The position numbers were made by a program, and so were the translations under genes. The notes under the pieces are model-generated. The model worked only from the letters and a program-made list of their open reading frames with translations, did not search any database and was not told where the DNA came from. A stretch of DNA of 64,000 bases from Rubrivivax sp. (GTDB lineage Bacteria > Pseudomonadota > Gammaproteobacteria > Burkholderiales > Burkholderiaceae_C). The stretch spans positions 1 to 64,000 of the forward strand of contig JAEUPC010000173.1 of NCBI GenBank assembly GCA_016789865.1. The letters are read 5' to 3'. Positions 44,454 through 57,766 of this stretch are shown one piece after another. Position 1 is the stretch's first letter, and each line of letters starts with the position of its first letter.

Positions 44454-44515
44454 CGTCTAGGCGGGTGCGGCGCTGGTCATCAGGGCGGCGGAGATTATCG
44501 GGTAAACCCTAGACG
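44454..44515. promoter_or_regulatory. Inverted repeat CGTCTAGG / CCTAGACG upstream of ubiD
   Basis: Perfect 8-bp arms (44454-44461, 44508-44515) enclose 46 bp that include GGGTAAACCC. It lies 80-140 bp before the ubiD start in a 293-bp divergent spacer. It could be an operator or the closing stem of a small leader RNA. Confidence 0.4.
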
Positions 44516-44593
44516 AGCAACCCCGAAGGGCGTCGTGGCAGCCCCCTAACTCGCGTTGCCGGCCGGAATCGACCCGAAAACGAGAACTCGGCC

Positions 44594-46150
44594 ATGAACT
44601 ACCGGGACCTGCGCGACTTCATCGGCCAGCTTGAGGCGCTGGGGGAACTGCGACGGCTGGCCGATCCGGTATCGCCGCATCTGGAGCTCACGGCCCTGGG
44701 CGACGGGTTGCTGCGCGCCGGCGGCCCGGCGGTGGTCGTGGAGCGCCCGTCTGGTGGCCACTTGCCCTGCCTCATCAACCTGTTCGGGACGCCGCGCCGA
44801 GTGGCGCTGGGCATGGGCGCGGACTCGGCGGCCGAGCTGCGGCAGGTGGGTGAACTGCTCGCTGCCTTGAAGGAACCCGACCCGCCGCGCGGCCTGAAGG
44901 ACGCCGGCCGGCTGCTCGACATGGCGCGCGCCGTCTGGTCTATGAAGCCCGAGCGCGTGCGACGTGCCCCCTGCCAGGAGGAAGAGCTCGTCGGCGACGA
45001 GGTCGATCTCGGCCGCCTGCCCATCCAGACCTGCTGGCCAGGGGACGCCGGGCCGCTCATCACCTGGGGGCTGGTGGTCACGCGCGGGCCGCAAGCCGTG
45101 GCGCGCCCCCGCCTGCGGCAGAACCTGGGCATCTACCGCCAGCAGGTGATCGGGCGCCGCGAGGTGATCATGCGGTGGCTGGCGCACCGCGGCGGAGCGC
45201 TGGATTTCAGGGAGTTTGCGCTCGCCAACCCGGGGCGCCCCTTCCCGCTGGCCGTGGCACTGGGCGCGGACCCCGCGACGATGCTCGGCGCGGTGACCCC
45301 GGTGCCCGACTCGCTCTCGGAGTACCAGTTCGCCGGCCTGCTGCGCGGCGGGCGCACCGAGGTGGCCGACAGTTCGGTCGGCGAGGGCGCGCTGAAGCTT
45401 CAGGTGCCGGCCGGCGCCGAGATCGTGCTGGAGGGCCACATTCCGCCGGCCGCGGCCGGCTACACCGGCCGGTCGGAGTTCGGCGTGCCGCTGGCCGAAC
45501 GCGGCGGCTATCTGCACGCGCTGGAGGGCCCGTTCGGCGACCACACCGGCTACTACAACGAGCAGGACTGGTTCCCGGTGTTCCGCATCGAGCGCCTGAC
45601 GCAGCGCGCGAGCCCGATCTACCACACCACCTACACCGGCAAGCCGCCCGATGAGCCGGCCGTGCTCGGCGTGGCGCTGAACGAGGTGTTCGTGCCGATC
45701 CTGCGCCGGCAGTTCGCCGAGATCACCGACTTCTACCTGCCGCCCGAGGGCTGCAGCTACCGCCTCGCGGTGGTGTCGATCAAGAAGGCCTACCCGGGGC
45801 ACGCCAAACGCGTGATGTTCGGGCTGTGGAGCTTCCTGCGCCAGTTCATGTACACCAAGTTCATCGTCGTCACCGACGACGACGTGGACATCCGCGACTG
45901 GAAGGAAGTCATCTGGGCGCTGACCACCCGCATGGACCCGGTGCGTGACACCACGCTGGTGGAAAGCACGCCGATCGACTACCTCGACTTCGCCTCGCCG
46001 ACCAGCGGCCTGGGCGGCAAGATGGGGCTCGATGCCACGAACAAGTGGCCGGGCGAGACCTCGCGCGAGTGGGGCCGGGCGATCACCATGGATGCGGCGG
46101 TCAAGGCGCGCATGGCGGAGCTGGTCGGCCGCCTGCTGGCCGAGGCCTGA
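44594..46150 (+). CDS. ubiD: UbiD family decarboxylase
   Basis: A 518-residue prenyl-FMN-dependent decarboxylase of the ubiquinone pathway, acting on 3-polyprenyl-4-hydroxybenzoate. Characteristic segments are [20 protein letters not shown] at the start, LIKK-like [33 protein letters not shown] (metal and cofactor region), and [16 protein letters not shown] near the end. Length is typical. The cofactor-making gene ubiX is not in the window. Confidence 0.93.
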   Translation: MNYRDLRDFIGQLEALGELRRLADPVSPHLELTALGDGLLRAGGPAVVVERPSGGHLPCLINLFGTPRRVALGMGADSAAELRQVGELLAALKEPDPPRGLKDAGRLLDMARAVWSMKPERVRRAPCQEEELVGDEVDLGRLPIQTCWPGDAGPLITWGLVVTRGPQAVARPRLRQNLGIYRQQVIGRREVIMRWLAHRGGALDFREFALANPGRPFPLAVALGADPATMLGAVTPVPDSLSEYQFAGLLRGGRTEVADSSVGEGALKLQVPAGAEIVLEGHIPPAAAGYTGRSEFGVPLAERGGYLHALEGPFGDHTGYYNEQDWFPVFRIERLTQRASPIYHTTYTGKPPDEPAVLGVALNEVFVPILRRQFAEITDFYLPPEGCSYRLAVVSIKKAYPGHAKRVMFGLWSFLRQFMYTKFIVVTDDDVDIRDWKEVIWALTTRMDPVRDTTLVESTPIDYLDFASPTSGLGGKMGLDATNKWPGETSREWGRAITMDAAVKARMAELVGRLLAEA

Positions 46151-46289
46151 GTACAACCCGAAACGCCGCGGGGCCGATCGCCACGCCCGCGCGGCGCTGC
46201 CCGGTGATCGGTCATGCGGTCGGCGCACCGCGGGGGCATGCCGCGCGGCCCCTGCAAGGCTCAATCCCGCGGCGCCTGTGCGGCGTCAC

Positions 46290-46318
46290 TTGCACCGGCC
46301 GCGCGCAAGTCCTATGCT
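46290..46318 (+). promoter_or_regulatory. Sigma-70-type promoter for candidate small RNA
   Basis: TTGCAC (46290-46295) and TATGCT (46313-46318) are separated by exactly 17 bp, predicting transcription from about 46325. In this GC-rich sequence such a pair stands out. Confidence 0.55.
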
Positions 46319-46324
46319 TCAGGC

Positions 46325-46461
46325 GCCTGCTGATGCAGGCTACTTCGACGGCGCAATACCCGCGCGTCAGGGGCCCCGGACCTCTTTCCTCCGGAGCCCC
46401 ACCCGGCAGCGAGAGCTGCCCGCCCCTCCCCGCTGGCAACGGCGTGGAGGGGTTGCTGTTT
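46325..46461 (+). ncRNA. Candidate structured small RNA with terminator
   Basis: Downstream of the promoter come three hairpins: CCTGC-TGAT-GCAGG (about 46327-46340), an 11-bp stem 46370-46380 with 46390-46400 (one mismatch), and GGCAGC-GAGA-GCTGCC (46405-46420). Then follows a terminator-like stem CCCCTCC / GGAGGGG (46423-46429 with 46446-46452) and TTGCTGTTT. There is no convincing reading frame. I could not match it to 6S, SRP, tmRNA or a riboswitch family I know. The rest of the 46151-46688 gap shows only two hairpins (46618-46633 and 46652-46670) just before the ABC exporter ribosome site. Confidence 0.5.
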
Positions 46462-46688
46462 GGCGAGGTTGCTGTGGTTCCCTCTCTCTGACCCACCATC
46501 CGCGGCCCTCCGGCCGGCCGATCTGATCGGTCCCTGCCGCTGAGGCCTGACTTGCCGGCGCGCTGCCCCGGGTCCAGCCTGGATCGGGCGCAGGCCCGGC
46601 CCGCGTCCCAAGGCGCAGTGTGGCAGGCCACACCCGCCCTTGCGAACCAACGCGCCGCCATGCGCGGCGCGCCAGAGGGAGAGCCCCT

Positions 46689-48590
<1,902 letters not shown>

Positions 48591-48592
48591 GC

Positions 48593-48628
48593 CCGGCCGG
48601 CAGGCTGGCGGTTGGGCAGGCCGGCCGG
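48593..48628. terminator. Possible terminator hairpin between convergent genes
   Basis: CCGGCCGG at 48593-48600 can pair with CCGGCCGG at 48621-48628 across a 20-nt loop, between the ABC exporter and the convergent hypothetical gene. The sequence is self-complementary and GC-rich, so the pairing is not strong evidence. Confidence 0.3.
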
Positions 48629-48659
48629 TGCGCGGTGTGGCACCCGCCCCGGTCGCTGT

Positions 48660-49055
48660 TCAGTCGAGGGTGAGGTCCAGCATCGTGGGGCGTGGCGCGG
48701 TGTTGTCGTCGGCCGCCGGCGCGAAGCGCAGCACCATCGGGCGCGTCTCCGTCCAGCTCAGCTCGCGCCGCGGGGGTTCGGCCGCGACAGCTGCCGGGCC
48801 GGTGGCGGGCGAAGCGGTCGCGCCGGGCCCTGGCGGGTCCGCGGCCGAGGCGGCGCCGGCCGGGCCCTCGGTGAGCGGCCGGCTGCCGACCAGCGGCAGC
48901 GGCGACGTGGCGGCGTAGACGGCACGGTCGCGCCGCAGCTGGTCGAGCAATTCGCGCTGCCGCAGCAGCTCCCAGCCGGCCACGAGCATGGCCAACGCGA
49001 CCAGCGCGACGAGGCACACGCCCACCGCCAGGGAAAGAGCCGAGAGCAGGTCCAT
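48660..49055 (-). CDS. Hypothetical single-pass membrane protein
   Basis: A 131-residue protein with one N-terminal helix (LSLAVGVCLVALVALAMLVAG), a charged helical segment (ELLRQRELLDQLRRDR), an Ala/Pro/Gly-rich middle and a C-terminal part with ELSWTETRPMVLRF. I do not recognise a family. It is divergent from the PAS kinase across a 331-bp spacer and convergent with the ABC exporter. Coding bias looks normal. Confidence 0.6.
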   Translation of the reverse strand: MDLLSALSLAVGVCLVALVALAMLVAGWELLRQRELLDQLRRDRAVYAATSPLPLVGSRPLTEGPAGAASAADPPGPGATASPATGPAAVAAEPPRRELSWTETRPMVLRFAPAADDNTAPRPTMLDLTLD

Positions 49056-49386
49056 GGCCGGCTTTCGGCCCGCCGGCCGCCGGGTTGAGTCGCCACGACT
49101 GCGCCCGGCCGCCGCGGCGGCGAACTATTGCTCGCCGCCGGCGCCAAGCAGTCGGGCCCGCACGCCGCCCCGGCGCTGACCGGCGCTGACCCGGCGCGGT
49201 GGCCTGGGACATCGGCCCGCACCCAGCAGCGGTGCCGCGCGATACTCCAGGTGGACCGCCACGGGGCACCGACACAAGCGGCCGGGCCGAAGCGAGGTGC
49301 AGCTGCCGATCGGGTTGCGCCCGACCGGCCCCGCGCCGGCCGGTATCCCGTGCGCATGCGGCGCACCCGCCAACCCAGCCCGTGCC
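49056..49386. other. 331-bp divergent spacer with tandem decamer
   Basis: The spacer holds a CGGCGGCGA / TCGCCGCCG hairpin near 49110-49140 and a perfect tandem duplication of CGGCGCTGAC (49171-49180 and 49181-49190). An in-frame GTG at 49297 could extend the PAS kinase by 30 residues. No other gene is visible. Confidence 0.5.
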
Positions 49387-51633
49387 ATGCCCGACCCGGC
49401 TTCGCTTCTCGCCTTCGTGCAATCTGTCAGCGGCGTGGGCCTGTGCTGGGTCGATGTGGGCACGCGCGCGCTGCACTGCGAGCCTCGGGCCCGGGAGCTC
49501 CTGGCCATCGCCGATGCGGCGTCACCGGGCTGGCCGCAGTTGCTGGAACGCCTCGACGAGCAAGCGGGTGCCGCGCTGGAACGCGCCGTCGAAGCGGCGC
49601 AGGGTGGCCACGGTCCCGCGTTCGAACTGCAGGCCCGGCTGCACGCCCCGGCAGCGCCCGCACGCATGCTGAAGATCAGTGGTCGATTGACGCGCGACCC
49701 ACCCGGCCGCGCTGCCGCGGTGCTGCTGGCGATCGAGGAAGAGGCGCCGGCGGCCGGCCCGCTGGTCGAGTACGCGGTGGCGATGGCCGGCATCGGGATG
49801 TGGGAGCTCGACCTGGACAGCGGCCGCGAGCGCTGGTGCCCCAAGACGCTGGAGCTGTATGGCCTGCCCCCCGAGGGCCCCGCGCCGACGCGCGAGGAAT
49901 GGCGCGAGCGCTTCCTGCACCCCGACGATGCCGTGCGGCAGGCGCAGCGCGCCGCCACATTCCTGGCCGGCGGTGGCCAGCCCTACGAGTTGGACTACCG
50001 CATCCGGCGCGCCGACGGCGGCCTGCGCTGGCTGCACTCGCGCGCCGCGTTCCTGCCCGGGCCCGCCCGCCGGGTCGTCGGCCTGACGATGGACATCACC
50101 GAGCGCAAGGAGGCCGAACTGGGGGCGGCCGAGGCCTGGCAGCTGCTGGACATGTCGGCCGCGCAGGTGGGCTTCGGCTTCGGCTACCGCGACCGCAGCC
50201 TGGGCATCGGCCACTGGAGCACCCAGCTGAAGCGGATGTACGGGCTGCCGCCCGCGGCACCCACGCCGTCGCACCAGGAGCTCCTGCAGTGGGTGGTGCC
50301 CGAGTCGCGCCCGGTGGTGGCCGGCAACCTGCAGCGCCAGGCCGCGGTGGGCGAGGTGTTCGAATTCCGCCACGACATCCGGCGTGTGAACGACGGCGCA
50401 CGCCGAACGCTGCTGACAAGGTCGGTGTGGCTGGCCGATGCCGCGGGGCAGCCGTGGCGCATCTGCTTTGCCACCGTGGACATCACCGACCAGTTGGCGC
50501 GCGAGCGCCAGGTGAGCGAGGCGCTGCAGCGGCTGCAGATGGCCACGCAGGCGCTGGGCATCGGCACCTGGGAGCGCGACATCGATGCCGAGCGCGGGCG
50601 CTGGGACGACACGACGCTGGCGTTGTACGGCCTGCCCCCGGGTGCCCCAGGGCCGAACCTCGACGAGTACCTGCAGCTCATCCATCCGTTGGACCGTGAC
50701 TGGATGGTCGAGCGCTTCCATCCCAGCCGCACGGCGAAGGCCGGGGACCTCGACTTCACCTTCCGCGTGCTGCGGCCCGATGGCACGGTGCGCTGGCTGC
50801 ACGTGCTGGGCGGGGGCGAGTTCAACGCCGACGGCCGCGTCGTGCGGCGCGTCGGCATCTGCATGGACGTCACCGAGCGGCGGGCGGCCGAAGAGGCGCT
50901 GCACGCCAAGGAGCTGGCCGAGCGCGCCAACCAGGCGAAGACGCAGTTCCTCTCGCGCATGAGCCACGAGCTGCGCACGCCGCTGAACGCCGTGCTCGGC
51001 TTCGCGCAGCTGATGGCGCTGGACGAGAACGCGCCGTTGTCCCCCGCGCAGCAGCAGCGGCTGCAGCACGTGCAGGGCGCCGGCTGGCACCTGCTGGCGT
51101 TGATCGACGATGTGCTGGACCTGACCAGCGTGGAATCGCGCGAGGCGCCGCTCAAGCCGCAATGGGTTCAGCTGGCCGGGCTCGTCCAGGAGGTGCTGGC
51201 GCTCAACGAACCGGCCGCCACGCGTGAGCAGGTCACCCTGCATGTCGACGGCACCGCCGGTGATCTGCGCCTGTGGGTCGACCCCCGCCGGGCCAAGCAG
51301 GTGCTGGTCAACCTGGTGTCCAACGCGGTCAAGTACAACCGGCGGGGAGGCCGCGTCGACGTGTCGTGCAGCGCCAACGCCAACGAGCTGACGGTGTGCG
51401 TGCGCGACACAGGCGCCGGCATCGCGGCCGAGCGCATGCCCGAGTTGTTCCAGCCTTTCAACCGCCTGGGGCGTGAGAGCGGCGCCGTCGCCGGCACCGG
51501 CATCGGCTTGACGCTGTCGCGCCAGCTGGCCGAACTGATGGGCGGGCGCCTGGAGGCGCACAGCCAGCCCGGTGTGGGCAGCGAGTTTCGGCTGGTGCTG
51601 CCGGTGCTTGCCGGCCCGGCCGGCGAGGGCTGA
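49387..51633 (+). CDS. Multi-PAS sensor histidine kinase
   Basis: A 748-residue kinase without transmembrane helices. After an N-terminal PAS-like region come three PAS/PAC units; their ends are visible as VVGLTMDITERKEAE, ATVDITDQLARE and GICMDVTERRAAE. HisKA has SHELRTPLNAVLGFAQLM, and the ATPase domain has NLVSNAVKYN, DTGAGI and GTGIGLTLSRQLAELMGG. It probably senses small molecules or redox state in the cytoplasm. No partner regulator is adjacent. Its stop abuts the stop of the convergent msrB with no gap. Confidence 0.9.
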   Translation: MPDPASLLAFVQSVSGVGLCWVDVGTRALHCEPRARELLAIADAASPGWPQLLERLDEQAGAALERAVEAAQGGHGPAFELQARLHAPAAPARMLKISGRLTRDPPGRAAAVLLAIEEEAPAAGPLVEYAVAMAGIGMWELDLDSGRERWCPKTLELYGLPPEGPAPTREEWRERFLHPDDAVRQAQRAATFLAGGGQPYELDYRIRRADGGLRWLHSRAAFLPGPARRVVGLTMDITERKEAELGAAEAWQLLDMSAAQVGFGFGYRDRSLGIGHWSTQLKRMYGLPPAAPTPSHQELLQWVVPESRPVVAGNLQRQAAVGEVFEFRHDIRRVNDGARRTLLTRSVWLADAAGQPWRICFATVDITDQLARERQVSEALQRLQMATQALGIGTWERDIDAERGRWDDTTLALYGLPPGAPGPNLDEYLQLIHPLDRDWMVERFHPSRTAKAGDLDFTFRVLRPDGTVRWLHVLGGGEFNADGRVVRRVGICMDVTERRAAEEALHAKELAERANQAKTQFLSRMSHELRTPLNAVLGFAQLMALDENAPLSPAQQQRLQHVQGAGWHLLALIDDVLDLTSVESREAPLKPQWVQLAGLVQEVLALNEPAATREQVTLHVDGTAGDLRLWVDPRRAKQVLVNLVSNAVKYNRRGGRVDVSCSANANELTVCVRDTGAGIAAERMPELFQPFNRLGRESGAVAGTGIGLTLSRQLAELMGGRLEAHSQPGVGSEFRLVLPVLAGPAGEG

Positions 51634-52053
51634 TCAGCCCCCGTCGGCACCCCCGTCGGGCACGAACTTCAGCGCCACGCCGTTGTTGCAGTAGCGCAGC
51701 CCGGTGGGGGCCGGGCCGTCCTCGAAGACATGCCCGTGATGGCCGCCGCAGGTCTTGCAGTGGTACTCGGTGCGCGTCATGAAGAGCTTGCGGTCGGTCT
51801 TGGTCTCGAAGGCACCCGGCAGGGTGGCAAAGAAGCTCGGCCAGCCGGTGCCGCTGTCGAACTTCATGCCGCTGTCGAACAACGGTGTGCCGCAGCCGGC
51901 GCAGACGAAGGTGCCCTTGCGGTGCTCTTCATACAGCGGGCTCGTCCATGCCCGCTCGGTGCCTTCCTTGCGCAGCACGGCGTAGGCCTCGGGGGCAAGG
52001 CGCTGCCGCCATTCGGCGTCGCTCACGTTCGTCGGGTGGGTCGGGTCGCTCAT
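51634..52053 (-). CDS. msrB: Peptide-methionine (R)-S-oxide reductase MsrB
   Basis: A 139-residue repair enzyme that reduces methionine-R-sulfoxide in proteins. Both structural zinc pairs are present (CAGC and [12 protein letters not shown]), as is [11 protein letters not shown]. The catalytic Cys is in [11 protein letters not shown], where many homologues have RYCINS; the Ser replaced by Gly follows the active-site Cys by three positions. Length is typical for cytoplasmic MsrB. Confidence 0.93.
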   Translation of the reverse strand: MSDPTHPTNVSDAEWRQRLAPEAYAVLRKEGTERAWTSPLYEEHRKGTFVCAGCGTPLFDSGMKFDSGTGWPSFFATLPGAFETKTDRKLFMTRTEYHCKTCGGHHGHVFEDGPAPTGLRYCNNGVALKFVPDGGADGG

Positions 52054-52175
52054 CGGGGGCTCCGGTGGGAGAGGCTGTGCGTCAACGTGGCCTTCGTCGC
52101 CGAGGGGTCGGCAGGCTTACGTCGGCGCCGGTTCAGGGCGCGGGGGACAATCCACGCCCTGCCGCGAACTCTGCC

Positions 52176-54581
<2,406 letters not shown>

Positions 54582-54686
54582 GTCGTGCGGCGATTCCGGT
54601 GCGTTTGCTAGATCGCGTGGAGCGCGCGCGCCCGGGTTGAGGGCGAACGAGCCTTGGCGGGCCTTCGGTGGTGTCCGCGACGTGCG

Positions 54687-54807
54687 GCTCGCCAAGGCCA
54701 CCGGGCGGTCGGCGCCGCTCATGTCCTTTTTCGACTGCCCAGCTTCGCTGGTCACTCGAATGCATCCTTTACTTCGCTATGCCGACCGCCCGGTGGCCTT
54801 GGCGAGC
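54687..54807 (-). repeat. Structured repeat element, copy 5
   Basis: The outer stem is perfect over 27 bp (54687-54713 with 54781-54807) and unrelated in sequence to those of the copies at 5.6-6.7 kb. The 67-nt core (54714-54780, minus strand) keeps GCGAAGTAAAGGATGCATTC, CCAGCGAAGCTGG and AAAAGGACATG. The inner hairpin pairs TTCGA with TCGAA. It lies about 105 bp after the ygiQ stop codon; nothing else is seen in 54582-54686. Confidence 0.88.
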
Positions 54808-54850
54808 ACCCGGGTCGGTCAGTGGGCGCGCGTACTCCACGCCGGCGGCC

Positions 54851-54967
54851 GGATCGGGCCGCCGGGGTGCCCAGCGCAGTGAAGTAAAGGGTGCATTCGC
54901 GTGACCAGCGAAGCTGGGCACTCGAAAAAGGACATGAACGGAGCTGGGCACCCCGCCGGCCCGATCC
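54851..54967 (+). repeat. Structured repeat element, copy 4
   Basis: The outer stem is 25 bp with one mismatch (54851-54875 with 54943-54967), beginning GGATCGGGCC as in copies 1 and 2. The 67-nt core (54876-54942) starts GCAGTGAAGTAAAGG and ends GGACATGAACGGA. The inner hairpin is 54896-54926. With copy 5 and a 43-bp spacer it forms a divergent pair like that at 6458-6730. The remaining 90 bp before the PLP enzyme gene show nothing. Confidence 0.88.
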
Positions 54968-55058
54968 CGCGCTGCCCTGCGGACGCCACCCAAGTCCCCA
55001 TCGCGTTCACGCCAATCGCGCGCATCTGGCGGCGGAGAAGCAACTCACTCCGCGGCCC

Positions 55059-56249
55059 TCACACCCCCGCCTCCGCCAACGCATCACGCAACCGCTCGAG
55101 ATCGGCCCGCGTGTTGTAGGCCTGCACCGACACGCGCACGAACACCCGCCCGGCGTGCTGCGTCAGTGGCACCTCGATGCGGCGTTCATCGAACAGCCAG
55201 CGGCGCAACCCCTCGGCATCGGTGGCACGCACGGGAATCGGCACCATCTGCGCCAGCGCTTCGTCGGGTGCAATCGGCTCCAGGCCATTGCGCGCCAGCA
55301 CCTCGCGCTGCAGTTCGAGCGCCATCGTGCGGCACTCGGCGCGGCGGCGCGGCCAGTCGTGCGCGGCCTGGAAGTCCAAGGCCGCAGGCACGGTGAGAAA
55401 GGCCGAGATGTCGCGCGTGCCCTGCCACTGCAGCCGCCGTTCCAGCGTCGTGCGGCCGGTGTAGGCGTCGAGCCCGGCGTGGCCACTGCGCGCGGCATCG
55501 AATTCGCCGTGCTCGGCCTCGGCCTCCTCGGCCACGTAGCCCCAGCTGATGACCGGCGACTCGACCTGCCGCTGATGCTCGGCGCGCACGTGCAGGAACG
55601 CGCTGCCCTTGGGCGCGCACAGCCATTTGTGGCAATTGCCGGTGTAGAAATCGGCGCCCAGTGCATCGAGATTGAGCTCGATCTGCCCCGGCGCGTGGGC
55701 GCCGTCGATCACGGTGACGATGCCGCGTTCGCGCGCTGCGGCGCACAGCTCGCGCAACGGAAACACCAGCGCGGTGGTCGAGCTGATGTGGCTGACGAAC
55801 AGCACGCGTGTGCGCTCGGTGAACGCAGCAACCATGCGGCCGGCGAACGACGCCGGCTCGAACGGCAGCGGCACCGGCACCGTGCGATACGAAGCGCCGG
55901 CCGCGGCACAGCGCCGCTGCCAGGTGGCCACGCAGGCGCCGTATTCATGGTCGGTGGCCAGCACCTCGTCGCCAGGGTTCAGCGCCAGCGAACGCGCCGC
56001 GATGTTCACGCCGGTGGTGGCGTTGGGCACGAACACCAGGTCGTCGCCCGCCGCGCCCAGCAGCCCGGCCAGCCGCTGCCGGGCCTGGGCGAGCAGCTGC
56101 GCCGATGCGCGGCCCAGCATCGCCACGGGGTTGCGTTCCATCTCGCGCTGCTTGCGCTGCTGCGCCTCGAGCACCACGCGCGGCGTGGCGCCGAACGAAC
56201 CGTGGTTGAGAAAGGTGATGCCGGGGTCGAGCAGGAAGTGGTCACGCAT
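55059..56249 (-). CDS. Class V aminotransferase-fold PLP enzyme (isopenicillin N epimerase-like)
   Basis: A 396-residue fold type I enzyme. LNHGSFGATPRVVLEAQ at the start, VPNATTGVNIAARSL, VTVIDGAHAPGQIELNLD and the pyridoxal Lys in YTGNCHKWLCAPKG are typical of the CefD/class V branch. The family includes epimerases, desulfurases and lyases, so the reaction is open. It converges on ygiQ. The start at 56249 fits the conserved HFLLDPGITFLNHG opening. Confidence 0.87.
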   Translation of the reverse strand: MRDHFLLDPGITFLNHGSFGATPRVVLEAQQRKQREMERNPVAMLGRASAQLLAQARQRLAGLLGAAGDDLVFVPNATTGVNIAARSLALNPGDEVLATDHEYGACVATWQRRCAAAGASYRTVPVPLPFEPASFAGRMVAAFTERTRVLFVSHISSTTALVFPLRELCAAARERGIVTVIDGAHAPGQIELNLDALGADFYTGNCHKWLCAPKGSAFLHVRAEHQRQVESPVISWGYVAEEAEAEHGEFDAARSGHAGLDAYTGRTTLERRLQWQGTRDISAFLTVPAALDFQAAHDWPRRRAECRTMALELQREVLARNGLEPIAPDEALAQMVPIPVRATDAEGLRRWLFDERRIEVPLTQHAGRVFVRVSVQAYNTRADLERLRDALAEAGV

Positions 56250-56346
56250 CGCGGCGCGATCATCGCACCGTGCCCGAAGCCGCCGCGGGAGATGCCCCCG
56301 GGCGACAGCGGCAATCGAGGCCGTCTTCGCCGGCCGCCTGCTCGCC

Positions 56347-57264
56347 TCAGATCTCCAGCGCCTGGTCGGCCCACTGCGCCAGCAGGTCGTCGAGCTCGTC
56401 GTCGTGCAGGCCCAGCCAGTGCAGGCACCCCGCGCCGTGGGAAAGCCACTCGGCCTCCGCGCGATGGCCCTGGTGGCGGCGCACCAGGTGCTCGGCCAGC
56501 AGGCCGGCCGCCACCAGCGTCTGCACCTCGGGGTCCAGCCGGCTGTCATCGACGCCGGTGAAGTCGTGGTGCAGCCGGATCGCGCACACCACCGGCGGGG
56601 CGAACTCCCACGCCCGGGCGACCATGGCGCCCACCACGCAGTGGTCGGTGCGATGGTTGGCGTTCTCGGTGGCCACCAGGCCGCGATCGATGCGCGCGGC
56701 GGCCTCCACCAGCGTGCCGCCATAGCCGCGCACGCACTGCGCCAGCACCGGCATGCCCACGTCGCTGAACAGGCCGAAGCTGTAGGCCAGCTCGGGCGAG
56801 AAGCCGGCCAGCCGGCCGGCCACGAGGGCCAGCGCCTGCGAGCGCAGCGCCGCGCGCTCCCAGAAGCCCTGCAGCTGCGGGTGGCGTACCGGCAGTGCAT
56901 GGCGGGCCAGGAAGCCGGTCATGATGGCCGCCGACGCGTCCAGGCCGAGCCTTGTCATCGCCTGGCCCACGGTGGTGACCGGCTGTCCGGCGGCGAAGCG
57001 TGCGCTGTTGGCGTTGCGCACCAGTGTGGCCGCCATCGCCACATCGCGGCCGGCAATGCGCGCGACGGACTGCAGATCGGGCTCGGCGCAGGCCAGGGCC
57101 TGCCGCAGTTGCTGCAGCAGTTGCGGGCACGGCGGAATCACGATCTCGCGGTGCGATGCGCTCTTGCGGGCGTGATCGAGTTCGCGGATCACGCGCGCGG
57201 TGCGTTCGATGCGTTCGCCTCGCTCGGGCGCAGCGGCGGTGGAGGCCGGGGCAGTCATGGGCAT
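56347..57264 (-). CDS. HDOD domain signalling protein
   Basis: A 305-residue protein with an HDOD domain from about residue 40 to 240: IPPCPQLLQQLRQAL, MAATLVRNANSARFA, and AYSFGLFSDVGMPVL. The usual catalytic HD pair is not evident. HDOD proteins act in regulation of motility, biofilm and stress, often through protein binding. The gene is divergent from a small ORF across about 170 bp. Two ATGs (57264, 57258) are possible starts. Confidence 0.85.
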   Translation of the reverse strand: MPMTAPASTAAAPERGERIERTARVIRELDHARKSASHREIVIPPCPQLLQQLRQALACAEPDLQSVARIAGRDVAMAATLVRNANSARFAAGQPVTTVGQAMTRLGLDASAAIMTGFLARHALPVRHPQLQGFWERAALRSQALALVAGRLAGFSPELAYSFGLFSDVGMPVLAQCVRGYGGTLVEAAARIDRGLVATENANHRTDHCVVGAMVARAWEFAPPVVCAIRLHHDFTGVDDSRLDPEVQTLVAAGLLAEHLVRRHQGHRAEAEWLSHGAGCLHWLGLHDDELDDLLAQWADQALEI

Positions 57265-57433
57265 TCGTGCGATATCGGCGTCTCGGCCCGCGGCTGGAGG
57301 GCGCCGCTGTCAGAGGTTTTCCGACGTGTTTTTCACCGCATCGCCGACGCCCTTGTCCCCTTGGCTGTCATGGCGCGGCGGCCGATAGCCCTCTACGCTG
57401 TCGTCAATCCCTTGCGAGATGGACCCGAGCACC

Positions 57434-57643
57434 ATGAACGCCTTTGCTGTGCAGGCCTCGCGATTCGTGCTTCGCTTCGAATCGCTGTTCGACTCCGGCC
57501 GTGGGCTGGCCTTCCCGTGCGACGAGCGCGGCGAGGTGGCGCTGGACGCGCTGTCCGAGCGGGCGCGGCGCAACTACTTCTACGCCCGCGTCGTTGTCGG
57601 CCACGAGTTCGCCACGCCGGCGGTGGTGCGCACCGACGACTGA
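57434..57643 (+). CDS. Small conserved-looking protein, unknown function
   Basis: A 69-residue protein starting MNAFAVQASRFVLRFESL, with DSGRGLAFPCDERGEVALDAL and a C-terminal NYFYARVVVGHEFATP. It has no signal peptide or helix long enough for a membrane segment. Codon use matches real genes, and I believe similar small proteins occur in other Burkholderiales, but no function is known to me. An ATG at 57419 would add five residues. Confidence 0.65.
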   Translation: MNAFAVQASRFVLRFESLFDSGRGLAFPCDERGEVALDALSERARRNYFYARVVVGHEFATPAVVRTDD

Positions 57644-57766
57644 CCCCCGGGCACCGCGCCCGCTCGCGCACGCCCGCCGCGGCAGGACGGGCCGGCGCCG
57701 CGCGCCATCCGCAGTCGCGGTGCTGCGTTGCGCAGCGGCGCGGCGCGGCCGTGGAGAATGCGGGCC

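Noticed and set aside
46325..46461. The candidate small RNA as 6S, 4.5S/SRP or tmRNA
   Set aside because: Key sequences are missing: no long closing helix as in 6S, no GGAAG-type SRP loop, no tRNA-like end or tag frame.
54851..54967. The structured elements as ordinary intrinsic terminators
   Set aside because: No T-tract follows any of the five outer stems, and the fixed 67-nt conserved core is not explained by termination.
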